In this document: piece by piece, positions 55,605 to 64,000 of the stretch
Numbering within the stretch: position 1 is the first letter of the stretch
Layout: every line of letters starts with the position of its first letter
Translations under genes and position numbers: made by a program
DNA from: DATKNA01 sp963755755
GTDB lineage: Bacteria; Actinomycetota; Actinomycetes; Actinomycetales; Kineosporiaceae
NCBI GenBank assembly: GCA_963755755.1
Contig: CAVWLJ010000012.1
Coordinates: 124,001-188,000 of the forward strand
Length of the DNA stretch: 64,000 bases
Direction of reading: 5' to 3'
The notes under the pieces: generated by a model
Database searches by the model: none
Told to the model about the DNA's origin: nothing
What the model saw: the letters and a program-made list of their open reading frames with translations, nothing else

Positions 55605-57424
55605 GATGACCACCACCGCGATCGGCGATCTCGCGCTGCTGTCGGACCGCCACTCGGCTGCGCTCGTCGACCGCGACGGCGGCGTGCAGTGGCTCGCGTT
55701 CCCACGCTTCGACAGCCCGTCGGTCATCGGGGGTCTGCTCGGGGCAGAGGCTGGTGTCTGGCGCATCGGCCCGACGTCCTCCCAGCTGGAGGTCGAACGG
55801 CGCTACCTGGACGGCACGCTCGTGCTCGAGACGACGTTCCGGACGCCGACGGGTGTCGCCGTCCTCACCGAGGCGATGGCGACCGGCGAGGACACCGACC
55901 CCCACGCCCTGGGCCGCTCCGCCACCCACCTGCTCGTGCGCCGCATCGAGTGCCGCGAAGGGTCGGTGGAGATCGCCGTTCGGTTCGTGCCCCGGCCTGA
56001 GTACGGCCTCGTCGTCCCCCTGACCGAAGCGGTACCCGGCGGGCTGCTCGTCCGGGGCGGCGCGGAGCGTCTCGCGCTCACGTCGCCGTGGGATCTCTCG
56101 ACGAACGGTGGCGAGGCTCGCGGCGGCCTCACGCTGGCGGCGGGGCAGTCCGCGACGTTCGCGCTCCACCACGGCCGGCTCGGCGACCGCGACCCGCGGA
56201 CGTGGAGCCAGGAGGAGCTCGCGGCGCTGCTCGAGAGCACGGTACGGGCGTGGCGCGCGTGGTCGGCGATCCACCAGACCTACCAGGGGCCGTGGCGCGA
56301 CCTCGTGCACACCAGCGGGCGCGTCCTGCAGGCGCTGTCCTTCCAGCCGACCGGCGCGATCATCGCGGCCGCCACGCACGTCGCTGCCCGAGGGCGTCGG
56401 CGGCGAGCGCAACTGGGACTACCGCTACGCCTGGGTCCGGGACTCCTGCTTCACCATGCAGGCGCTGTGGGTCGCCGCCTGCCCGGACGAAGCCATCGAC
56501 TTCTTCTCGTTCATGACAGGCGCCGCCGCAACCGTGGACGACGACAACGGCCTGCAGATCATGTTCGGCATCGGCGGCGAGCACGACCTCACCGAGCGGA
56601 CCCTGACCCACCTCGAGGGCTGGCGCGACAGCCGCCCGGTGCGCGTCGGCAACGGCGCCTGGAACCAGCAGCAGGTCGACGTCTACGGCGAGCTCCTCGG
56701 CGCCGCCTACCAGCTGCGCGACTACCTCGACGACATCGACGACGCCACCCGGCGCTTCCTCGTCGCCTGCGCCGACGCCGCCGCCACCCGCTGGCGCGAG
56801 CCGGACCAGGGCATCTGGGAGGTGCGCGGCGAACCGCGGCACTTCGTCTACTCCAAGGTCATGTGCTGGGTGGCGCTCGACCGGGCGATCGCGATGGCGC
56901 AGCTCCTACGCGCCGAGGACAAGGTCGCCGGCTGGAAACAGACCCGCGACGAGATCCACGCGGCGGTCCTCGAGCAGGGCTGGAGCGAGCGGGCGGACGC
57001 GTTCGCCCAGTCGTTCGGCTCGGACGAGCTCGACGCATCGACCCTGATGATGCCGATCGTCGGGCTTCCTGCCCGCCGACAGATGCGCGGATGCTCGCGA
57101 CCATCGACGCCGTCGCCGAGCGGCTCACGGACGCGCGGGGTCTGCGTCTACCGCTATCGCACAGAGGGCGGCGTCGACGGGCTCAGCGGCGACGAGGGGA
57201 CCTTCCTGCTCTGCACGTTCTGGCTCGCCGAGGCGCTGGCTCTCGCCGGCCGCGCCGACCGGGCCCGGCAGGTCTTCGAGACCGCCGCCGGCTACGGCAA
57301 CGACCTCGGCCTGCTGGCCGAAGAGGTCGACGCCACGACCGGGGAGCTGCTGGGCAACTTCCCGCAGGCGTTCAGCCACATCGGCCTCGTCAACGCAGCC
57401 TGGGCGATCGCCCAGGCCGACTGA
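55605..57424 (+). CDS. GH15 glucoamylase/trehalase-like glycosidase (four frame breaks)
   Basis: About 605 residues, ATG at 55605. The N-terminus IGDLALLSDRHSAALVDRDGGVQWLAFPRFDSPSV is the beta-sandwich start of bacterial GH15 proteins. After a +1 change near 56391 come TSLPEGVGGERNWDYRYAWVRDSCF (catalytic-domain signature), VYGELLGAAYQL and GTFLLCTFWLAEALALAGR (acid-containing C-terminal motif). Three more +1 changes near 57082, 57098 and 57170 add to three bases, restoring the frame. Family members hydrolyse alpha-glucosides or trehalose in the cytoplasm. It has no signal peptide. Confidence 0.88.
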
Positions 57425-57451
57425 GAGCGACCCGACCCGAGGAGGAAGCAC

Positions 57452-58342
57452 GTGTCCCACCATGCCGACAGCTCGACCAGGATCGAAGGCGGCCACGCCC
57501 AGCGAGTACCTGTGTTCGGGGGCTCCGAGCTCGCGGCCCGGATCGAGCACGCCGAGGCGGAGCTGATGGCCGAGGCGACCAGGGCTGCACTGCGCCGGCG
57601 CGGGCAGGAGGGGCCGGGCTTCGTGACTCCCGTCGGCGGCGGCATGGCGACCTTCGCCGACGAGGGCTCCCCGTACAACAAGGTCACGGGCCTGGGCTTC
57701 GGGTGCCTTCCGGACCCGGCGACGCTGGCCGACGTCGAGGAGGCCTTCGCGCGCCGCGGCGCGGCGACCCAGGCGGAGGTGGCCAGCCTGGCCGATCCCG
57801 AGCTCGTCCACCTGCTCGTCGCGCGCGGCTACCGGCTCGTCTCGTTCGAGAACGTCCTCGGCCGGGACCTCAGGGCGGGCGCCCGCCCCTTCGCTGTGCC
57901 CGGGGTGGACGTACGCCGCAGCGGCCCCGACGAGCTGGACGCCTGGGTCGACCTGGCCGTCGATGCCGGCGCCCACCCGGACGCCCAAGGCGTCGCCATG
58001 GAGGAGTTCCCGCGGGACGTCCTGGAAACGGCCGAACGCGATTCGGCGGCCGTCGGGGGCATCCGCAGGTACATCGCGCTGCGGGCGGGCCGGCCGGCGG
58101 GAGGCGCCAGCTACCGGGTGACCGACGGCATCGCCCAGCTGACCGGCGCGGGCACCGTGCCGGAGCACCGCCGGCGAGGGGTGCAGACCGCCCTGCTCGC
58201 GGCGCGCCTCGCCGACGCCGCCGCAGCGGGCTGCGACATCGCCGTCGTCACCACGCAACCAGGATCGACGTCGCAGCAGAACGTTCAGCGCCGTGGCTTC
58301 GAGCTGCTCTACGTGCGCGCCGTCCTGGTGAGGGAGCCCTGA
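57452..58342 (+). CDS. GNAT family N-acetyltransferase
   Basis: 296 residues, intact, GTG at 57452 after GAGGAGG. The C-terminal half is a GNAT domain: RPAGGASYRVTDGIAQLTGAGTVPEHRRRGVQTALLAARLADAAAAG contains the acetyl-CoA loop (RRRGVQTALL), and VTTQPGSTSQQNVQRRGFELLY follows. The N-terminal half resembles a second, degenerate GNAT unit. It moves an acetyl group to an unknown amine. It lies between the GH15 gene and a two-component system with no clear link to either. Confidence 0.88.
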   Translation: MSHHADSSTRIEGGHAQRVPVFGGSELAARIEHAEAELMAEATRAALRRRGQEGPGFVTPVGGGMATFADEGSPYNKVTGLGFGCLPDPATLADVEEAFARRGAATQAEVASLADPELVHLLVARGYRLVSFENVLGRDLRAGARPFAVPGVDVRRSGPDELDAWVDLAVDAGAHPDAQGVAMEEFPRDVLETAERDSAAVGGIRRYIALRAGRPAGGASYRVTDGIAQLTGAGTVPEHRRRGVQTALLAARLADAAAAGCDIAVVTTQPGSTSQQNVQRRGFELLYVRAVLVREP

Positions 58343-58418
58343 GCGAGGGGCTTACGGAAGTCGAACGAGCAAGCCCGTGGCGGCCGGACGGCCGGTGAGC
58401 GGATCTACCCTCGGGACC

Positions 58419-59111
58419 GTGACAGGTCGGGTGCTCGTCGTCGAGGACGACGCGACGGTGGCGGAGGTCGTCCGCTCGTACCTGACGCACGCCGGCTTCG
58501 AGGTCGAGCATGCCGCCGACGGGCCCACCGCCCTCGCCGTCGCCGCCCGGACTCGCCCCGACCTCGTCGTGCTCGACCTCATGCTGCCGGGGCTCTCCGG
58601 GCTCGAGGTCTGCCAGCGGCTGCGGTCGACCCGGCCGGACGTCGCCGTGGTCATGCTCACCGCGCTGGGTGAGGAGAGCGACCGCCTCGTCGGGCTCGAG
58701 ACCGGCGCCGACGACTACCTGGTCAAGCCGTTCAGCCCCCGCGAGCTCGTACTGCGCGTGCGCTCGGTGCTGCGGCGCAGCGGCGTCCTCCCCGTCGCCG
58801 ACGGGCTGCCCCGGCGCCTGGCGTCCGGGGAGGTCGAGGTCGACGTCCCCGGCCGCACGATCGAGGTCCGCGGACGGCCGGTCCCCGTGACCACGCGCGA
58901 GTTCGACCTCCTCGTCCACCTGATGACCCACCCCGGCCGCGCCTTCACCCGTACCCAGCTGATGCGGGAGGTCTGGGGCTGGGAGTTCGGCGACACCTCG
59001 ACCGTCACCGTCCACGTGCGACGGCTGCGGGAGAAGATCGAGACCGAACCGTCGCAGCCGCAGCGGCTGGTCACCGTGTGGGGCGTCGGCTACCGCTGGG
59101 AGGGCGCGTGA
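58419..59111 (+). CDS. OmpR family response regulator
   Basis: 230 residues, intact. Receiver: GRVLVVEDDATVAEVVRSYL, phosphoacceptor Asp in LVVLDLMLPGLSGLEVC, Lys in ADDYLVKPFSPRELV. The winged HTH has EFDLLVHLMTHPGRAFTRTQLMREVWGWEF and TVTVHVRRLREKIE with VWGVGYRWE. GTG at 58419 is chosen because it starts directly before the receiver; the in-frame codon at 58377 would add 14 residues. The stop overlaps the kinase start as GTGA. Confidence 0.94.
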   Translation: MTGRVLVVEDDATVAEVVRSYLTHAGFEVEHAADGPTALAVAARTRPDLVVLDLMLPGLSGLEVCQRLRSTRPDVAVVMLTALGEESDRLVGLETGADDYLVKPFSPRELVLRVRSVLRRSGVLPVADGLPRRLASGEVEVDVPGRTIEVRGRPVPVTTREFDLLVHLMTHPGRAFTRTQLMREVWGWEFGDTSTVTVHVRRLREKIETEPSQPQRLVTVWGVGYRWEGA

Positions 59112-60265
59112 GTCGCGCCGAACTCGAAGTCCTGGCCATCGCGCTCGCCTGCGCCGGGGCAGTGGGCGTCGTGGGCCTCGCCGCGGTCCGGCTGGCGGGG
59201 CGACGTTCCGTGCGGGCCGCCCTGGTCTCGGTCGCCCTGGTCAGCGTGCTGTCAGTGGTGACCGGGGTCGCCGGTACCGCCCGCGCGATGTTCATCTCCG
59301 GTCACGACCTCGGTGTGGTGCTGCCGGTGAGCGCGGTGGCCGGCGCCGTGGGCCTCGTCGCCGCGCTGAGCCTGGCCGCGGCCGTCGTCCGCGACGTCGA
59401 ACGCGTGCGGACCGCGGCCCGCGCCCTGGCAGCGGGCGGCGTCCGTGATTCCGGGGACGTCGGGATCCGGGAGCTCGCCGAGATCGAGCGGGAGATCGTC
59501 GCCGCGGCTGAACGGCTGACGGAGGCGAGCCGACGGGAGCGGGCGCTGGAGTCGTCCCGGCGTGAGCTCGTGGCGTGGGTGAGCCACGACCTGCGGACGC
59601 CGCTGGCCGGCTTGCGCGCGATGGCCGAGGCACTCGAGGACGGCGTCGCCCCGGACGTCGGGCGCTACCACGCGCAGATCCGCCGGGAGGTCGACCGGCT
59701 CGCGGGCATGGTCGACGACCTCTTCGAGCTGTCCCGCATCCAGTCCGGCGCGCTGTCGCTCAGCGTGGGAACGGTCGACGTGCGCGAGCTGGTGGACGAC
59801 GTCGTCGCGGGCTCGCGTCCGATGGCTGAGGCGGGCGGCGTGCGGCTGGGTGCCGGGTTCGGCACCGACGCCGAGGGCGGGTCGGCGCACGTGCAGGGGG
59901 ACGCCGCCGAGCTCGGGCGGGTGCTGGCGAACCTGGTCGTCAACGCGATCCGGCACACGCCGTCGGACGGCACGGTCGAGGTCATCGCCCGCGCCGAGGG
60001 TGGAACCTGCGTCGTCGAGGTCTCCGACGCCTGCGGCGGGCTCGGCGACGAGGCGCTCCACCGGGTGTTCGAGGCCGGGTGGCGTGGCACGACGGCCCGC
60101 ACACCTGGGCCGGACGGGGGTGCGGGCCTCGGGCTGGCCATCGCCCGAGGGATCGTCGAGGCCCACGCCGGCGCCATCGACGTCGTCAACACCGACGTCG
60201 GGTGCCGCTTCCGAGTACGCCTGCCCCGGACCGGTGCCGCGCCGCCTACATCCCTGACAGGGTGA
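59108..60265 (+). CDS. Sensor histidine kinase
   Basis: 385 residues, intact, GTG at 59108. Three or so membrane segments (LEVLAIALACAGAVGVVGLAAV, ALVSVALVSVLSVVTGVAGTA, LGVVLPVSAVAGAVGLVAALSLAAAVV), a HAMP-like helix, phosphoacceptor His in LVAWVSHDLRTPLAGLRAMAEAL, and the ATPase domain (LANLVVNAIRHTPSDGTVEV, GGAGLGLAIARGIVEAHAG). It is the partner of the upstream response regulator. The signal is unknown. The 263 bp that follow hold no gene. Confidence 0.94.
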   Translation: MSRAELEVLAIALACAGAVGVVGLAAVRLAGRRSVRAALVSVALVSVLSVVTGVAGTARAMFISGHDLGVVLPVSAVAGAVGLVAALSLAAAVVRDVERVRTAARALAAGGVRDSGDVGIRELAEIEREIVAAAERLTEASRRERALESSRRELVAWVSHDLRTPLAGLRAMAEALEDGVAPDVGRYHAQIRREVDRLAGMVDDLFELSRIQSGALSLSVGTVDVRELVDDVVAGSRPMAEAGGVRLGAGFGTDAEGGSAHVQGDAAELGRVLANLVVNAIRHTPSDGTVEVIARAEGGTCVVEVSDACGGLGDEALHRVFEAGWRGTTARTPGPDGGAGLGLAIARGIVEAHAGAIDVVNTDVGCRFRVRLPRTGAAPPTSLTG

Positions 60266-60528
60266 GCGCTCGAGACATCTGCCGGACCCGGCGCCGAACA
60301 CGACCCACGGCGACCAGCCGAGCCGGGCGCGGAGACGCGGGAGACAATCAGCAAGTCGCTGCCCTGCGCAAACGGGATGCGGCTCGAGGCTGGAGACACC
60401 GCCTGAGCAGCACCCACTGACCGACGGACCGACGGTTACCGGGCCCTGCGGCACCGCTCATACGTTGCGGATGATGCGCCTCGCCCACGTCCGTGCGACG
60501 GTCACGGCGGTTCAGTGAGAGGGGCAGC

Positions 60529-61137
60529 ATGGCGAGGACCTCTGACGCGACCGCGGACGATCCCCCCGGCCCCACCAGCAGCGGTGAAGCAGCGCAGGCT
60601 GCGGGCGGGCCACCGACGCAGAGCACGGGATTGTGGGCTCTCGTCCGGCAGGTCCGCGCCACCCGCACCGACCCCTCGTTGCGGCGCGAGGCCGACATGA
60701 TGGCGTTCTACTTGGGCATCACGCTGCTGGTCGCGCTGAGCGTCTCCAAGGAGGCGGCACCGCCTCCGATGCCCGAACTCCTACTGATCATCTGGGGGAC
60801 GACGATCGGGCTCGCCGTCGCGCACTGGTTCGCGCTCGGCCTCTCTGCCTATCTCGTCGACGACCCCGGGCTGCACCACTCGCCGCGAGAGCTGCTGTTC
60901 AGCCAGCTGGTCATGGCGGTGATCCTCGCCGTCGTCGCGTCGATCGCGGTCGGGGTCGCCCCGCTCGTTCAGGAGGAGCTCTTCAGCGGCCGGGTCGCCG
61001 TCGCCGTGTTCGTCGGCGCCCTGGTCGTCGTCGAGTCCCGCGCCCGAGGTCACCGATTGGTCCGCGCCCTCGCCCTCGGCGCGGTCGCCCTCGGCCTCGC
61101 CATCGCCGTCACCGTCGTCAAGCTGGTCCTTCACTAG
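60529..61137 (+). CDS. Membrane protein with four helices, unknown function
   Basis: About 202 residues, ATG at 60529 with GAGAGGGGC upstream. A hydrophilic start of about 65 residues precedes four membrane segments: MAFYLGITLLVALSVS, LLLIIWGTTIGLAVAHWFALGLSAYL, LVMAVILAVVASIAVGVAPLV and VAVAVFVGALVVVESR, with a final LALGAVALGLAIAVTVVKLVLH. I do not recognise the family. An in-frame start at 60493 would add 12 residues. Intact and without obvious operon partners. Confidence 0.72.
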   Translation: MARTSDATADDPPGPTSSGEAAQAAGGPPTQSTGLWALVRQVRATRTDPSLRREADMMAFYLGITLLVALSVSKEAAPPPMPELLLIIWGTTIGLAVAHWFALGLSAYLVDDPGLHHSPRELLFSQLVMAVILAVVASIAVGVAPLVQEELFSGRVAVAVFVGALVVVESRARGHRLVRALALGAVALGLAIAVTVVKLVLH

Positions 61138-61209
61138 ATCCTGTCCCGTCGATCTCTGAGTGCTTCTTGCTTCGACTCCGTGGTGGGCAACCGGGAGCGG
61201 TCGACGCGT

Positions 61210-61332
61210 CATGATCCGAGCGATGAGCAGTGGACCCGGCTGGAGCCGCCGTTGCGGGCGCAGCCGCGTCAAGGGCGCCGGCGGCGGTCGCCTGATGGGC
61301 TCCCGACCCTCAAGGCCGGGTCTGCTCGCTGA
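61210..61332 (+). mobile_element. IS5-like transposase N-terminal remnant
   Basis: A short reading frame gives DPSDEQWTRLEPPLRAQPRQGRRRRSPDGLPTL and then a stop at 61330-61332. DEQWxRLEP-LxxQPRxGRR is the typical start of IS5-family transposases of actinobacteria. The catalytic DDE part is absent and no inverted repeats were found, so it is a decayed remnant. The rest of the 61138-61508 gap shows nothing else. Confidence 0.65.
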
Positions 61333-61508
61333 GCGGAAAGACGAGGGTACGGAGGGTGCGGACCGGACCCTGCTGCCCGCGTCGACTGGGGCTATCACCC
61401 AGGGAGGATGAGGGCCGCATCGGCGGGGTCGGCGACGCTGAAGGAAGTCCTGATGTGATCACAATGCCACGGCGCCCGCGTCGAGTTGGGCGATCATGAG
61501 GAGCAGCG

Positions 61509-62057
61509 ATGACGACCGCCGCGACAGGCACGTCCCGGCCCGGCCTCCAGGTCGGCCCGACGAGCGAGTTCAGCCTCTTCTTCCGGGTCAGCCCCGGTCA
61601 GGGCGAGGCCTTGCGCGCGGCCCTCCGTGACCTGCAGGACACCCCTGGATACCGGCCCGGAGACTACGGCATGGCCGTCACCACGATCCATGAGGCGAGG
61701 TTCGTGCTCTTCGACGATGACACCCGACTGGCGTTCATCACGAGCTTCGACGGTCCGTGGGACGCGTACATGGAGGACTTCTTCACGTCCGGCCCAACGC
61801 TTGCGCTCTTCGACGTCATCTTCCGGCACACGGAGGGCTACGGGGGGCTTCCCGACCGCGCGGCGCTGAAGGCGTTCATCCTCGGCGCGCAGCAGACGGC
61901 CGGTGCCTACGCGCGGAACTACGGGGGCACGGTGAAGGAGATCCGGAAGGCTCAGCGCGTCAGTCAGGCCTTCCAACGGGTGCTCGACCATCCGGACGCC
62001 GCGGAGGCGCTGGCGCACCCTGCCCTGCAGCCTCTGCTCGACGAAGCCGCGGACTGA
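61509..62057 (+). CDS. 182-residue protein of the DUF4331/DyP unit
   Basis: 182 residues, intact, ATG at 61509 after GAGGAGCAGCG. EFSLFFRVSPGQGEALRAALRDLQDTPGYRPGDYG, then TTIHEARFVLFDDDTRLAFITSFDGPWDAYMEDFF, looks like a ferredoxin-like (dimeric alpha-beta barrel) fold, which is also the fold of DyP peroxidases. The C-terminal third is helical (IRKAQRVSQAFQRVLDHPDAAEAL). No signal peptide or heme-binding motif is visible. Its function is unknown. It is 35 bp upstream of the DUF4331 gene and in the same direction. Confidence 0.75.
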   Translation: MTTAATGTSRPGLQVGPTSEFSLFFRVSPGQGEALRAALRDLQDTPGYRPGDYGMAVTTIHEARFVLFDDDTRLAFITSFDGPWDAYMEDFFTSGPTLALFDVIFRHTEGYGGLPDRAALKAFILGAQQTAGAYARNYGGTVKEIRKAQRVSQAFQRVLDHPDAAEALAHPALQPLLDEAAD

Positions 62058-62092
62058 ATGGCCCTGTCGCCCGGCCAGGACCGAGGACGCTG

Positions 62093-63227
62093 ATGTCGGA
62101 TCACATCTCCGGGCCGCGAGCACTGGCCGAACCGATCGCCGACATCACCGACGTCTACGCGTTCCCCAGCCCGGAGCGACCCGGACATCTCGTACTCGTG
62201 ATGAACACTCTCCCTTTCGCCCAGCCCTCGGACGGGCTGTCGGACGGGCTCGTCTACCGCTTTCGGCTGCGCCCCCTGGCCGAGGCCGCGGCGGACGAGC
62301 GGGTTCCGTTCGCCGCCAGGCCCGAAGAGTTCGTCGTCGATTGCGTCGTTCTCTGCCCCGACTGGGGGAGGCGGCGAGGACGGTGTCGGCCAGCAGGGCA
62401 GCTGCATCACCCCGGCAGGCGAGACCGTCTCGTTCATGGTGAACGACGAGCAGGGGGGCTCTGGCTACGGCGTCCGCGTCTTCGCCGGCCCACGCTGGGA
62501 CCCGTTCATCATGGATGCCCGGGCGGCCTTGACCACGATCGCCACAGGGAGGCTGGCGTTCACCGATCCCGGTTCGATCTTCCTCGACGGAAAGAACGTC
62601 CTGAGCCTCGTCGTCGAGGTCGACAGCGAACTCCTGGGGGGCGCGGAGCTGGTCGGCGTCGTCGCGGAGACATTGACGCGCGGCAGGTTCACCGTGCGGA
62701 TCGAGCGCGTGGGACGGCCCGAGGTGAAGAACATGCTGCTGGCCCCGAAGCAGTTCGACCCGGTGAACCGGGACCTCGAGATCCGCGACCTGTACAACCT
62801 CGAGGACGCCTTCCACCTCGGGCCCACCTACCAGGGCGCTTACCGGGCGAGACTGAACGCCAACCTCGCCTTCTGGGACGGACTCGACGGGACGACCGAC
62901 TGGCCTCCGGACGGCAACGGCGACCACCCCCTGACGAACCTCGTGCTCGCCGATTACCTCGTCGTCGACGTCGCCAAGCCGTACACCGAGAAGGGCTCCT
63001 TCCTGGAGATCGAACTCGCCGCCCTCGCGGGAAAGGCCCACGAGACCTGCGGCGGGCGGACACCCAATGACGACGTCATCGACACGCTCTTCACGCAGCT
63101 CGTCAACGCCGGGAACGGGCCCGTCATCCGTGACGGTGTCGACCAGGCGACGAGGCCGGCCACGCGGACCTTTCCCTACCTCGCGGCGCCCAACCCGGAC
63201 CCGCCCCAGCCGCCCGAGCACGTCTAG
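62093..63227 (+). CDS. DUF4331 family protein (one frame break)
   Basis: About 377 residues, ATG at 62093. The start SDHISGPRALAEPIADITDVYAFPSPERPGHLVLVMN is the DUF4331 signature, and DPVNRDLEIRDLYNLEDAFHLGPTYQGAYRARL and FWDGLDGTTDWPPDGNGDHPLTNLVLADYLVVD are later conserved stretches. The fold is mainly beta. Its function is not known. The frame changes near 62371 (GGG, extra A, GGC). No signal peptide. The DyP-type peroxidase starts 11 bp after its stop, so the two are probably one transcript. Confidence 0.85.
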
Positions 63228-63238
63228 AGGGAAGGTAG

Positions 63239-64000
63239 GTGATCGACGTGACGGTCGAGGAGGACGCCGGCCTCGAGCTGGACGACATCCAGATCGGTGC
63301 GCTGCACGAGCGACCCTCGCCCTACGTCGGGGCCTACCTCCTGCTGCGCATCGACGACCCCGCAGCCGGGCGCGCCCTGGTCCGGCGGCTCCTGCCGCTC
63401 GTCGATTCGGGACGGTCTTCGTCCGAGCCCGAGCACGGCGCGTGGATCACCGTCGCCTTCACCTACCAGGGCCTGAAGGCGCTGGGCGTGCCGCAGGAGT
63501 CGCTCGACAGCTTCGCGCCGGAGTTCCAGCAGGGGATGGCCGCGCGCGCGGCCGAGCTGGGCGACGTCGGCGACAGCGACCCGAGCAACTGGGAGAAGCC
63601 GCTGGGCAGCCGCGACGTCCACGTCGCCGTCGCATTCCTCTCGCCCGATGCCGAGCGGCTGCAAGCCGTCCAGGAGAAGGCACGCCGCGCCTCCCAGGAC
63701 TTCCCCGGCGTCGAGCTGATCTGGCGTCAGGACTGCTACCAGCTCCCGACCGGCCGCACCTCCTTCGGTTTCAAGGACGGCATCGGCCAGCCGGCGGTCG
63801 AAGGAAGCGGCAAACCGGCGTCCGATCCTCAAGAAGAGCCGCTCAAGGCGGGGGAGATCGTGCTCGGCTATCCCGACGAGACGGGGGACCTCCCGCCCAT
63901 GCCCGTCCCGGAGGTGCTGGGGCGCAATGGGACCTATGTGGTCTTCCGCAAGCTGCACACGAGGGTGGCCGCGTACCGGCAGTACCTGCGCGCGAAGGCC
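63239..64000 (+). CDS. DyP-type heme peroxidase (partial, runs off the window)
   Basis: The frame opens with GTG at 63239 after GAGGGAAGG and is unbroken for 254 codons to the window end. It contains LHERPSPYVGAYLLLRI, WITVAFTYQGLKALG, and the DyP catalytic motif GFKDG with Asp about 180 in FGFKDGIGQPAVEG. The heme-ligating His lies beyond the end. DyP peroxidases use hydrogen peroxide to oxidise dyes, lignin-like phenolics or protein cargo. It is downstream of the DUF4331 gene with an 11-bp gap. A GTG three codons later is an alternative start. Confidence 0.9.
   Translation, partial: MIDVTVEEDAGLELDDIQIGALHERPSPYVGAYLLLRIDDPAAGRALVRRLLPLVDSGRSSSEPEHGAWITVAFTYQGLKALGVPQESLDSFAPEFQQGMAARAAELGDVGDSDPSNWEKPLGSRDVHVAVAFLSPDAERLQAVQEKARRASQDFPGVELIWRQDCYQLPTGRTSFGFKDGIGQPAVEGSGKPASDPQEEPLKAGEIVLGYPDETGDLPPMPVPEVLGRNGTYVVFRKLHTRVAAYRQYLRAKA

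Noticed and set aside
60266..60528. Small gene after the second histidine kinase
   Set aside because: No frame with a ribosome site and credible codon use, and no family resemblance; only short chance frames.

Overview
The window is very GC-rich DNA (strong G/C at third codon positions, many GTG starts, many 4-bp ATGA/GTGA gene overlaps) from a high-GC Actinomycetia chromosome. Gene content agrees: a fused RNase H/phosphatase, polyphosphate glucokinase, MetZ, an actinobacterial type A RNase P RNA, ECF sigma factors with zinc anti-sigma factors, and a RsbW/SpoIIE/STAS partner-switching set. A chemoreceptor suggests a motile or chemotactic lineage. I cannot name the genus. No tRNA, rRNA, CRISPR array, prophage or intact insertion sequence was seen.

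Layout. 0-6 kb: RNase H/phosphatase, a PIG-V-like mannosyltransferase, GabT-type aminotransferase, then DUF1737, rhodanese and metZ. 6-13.3 kb: DUF2089 regulator with a partner, chemoreceptor, aromatic amino acid decarboxylase, YaaA, an RNase II-family exonuclease and rnpB. 13.4-17.5 kb: cell-surface locus (internally duplicated lipoprotein, class F-like sortase, VWA-like membrane protein with an Asp/Pro/Ala repeat tail). 18-25 kb: ppgK, map, and a FrcBCA-like sugar ABC operon with an SDR and a LacI regulator, plus a promoter/operator and paired intercistronic hairpins. 25-30.3 kb: LysE/ArgP pair, aldo/keto reductase, and nickel-pincer cofactor genes larE, larB and larC. 30.3-37 kb: PNPOx-like protein, phytanoyl-CoA dioxygenase, partner-switching genes, MarR-EamA pair. 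37-44 kb: GH9 glycosidase, two-component system divergent from an ABC exporter.

44-48.4 kb is a loose set of small genes with decayed ones (truncated aadA-like gene, gene fragments). 48.4-52.7 kb holds two ECF sigma modules, each next to a beta-propeller protein. 52.7-57.4 kb carries a cation/proton antiporter, a flavin disulfide reductase and a GH15 enzyme. 57.4-61.1 kb has an acetyltransferase, a second two-component system and a membrane protein. After a transposase remnant, the last 2.5 kb is a three-gene unit: a 182-residue protein, a DUF4331 protein and a DyP-type peroxidase that runs off the end.

Many otherwise well-conserved genes are split by single-base indels, mostly one extra C or G outside homopolymers. 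I found more than 30. They cluster at 0-4, 9-16, 25-27, 33-43 and 47-57 kb, while 17.7-24.7 and 57.4-62 kb are nearly clean. The likeliest cause is long-read consensus error. These genes are annotated at full length with the frame changes noted.
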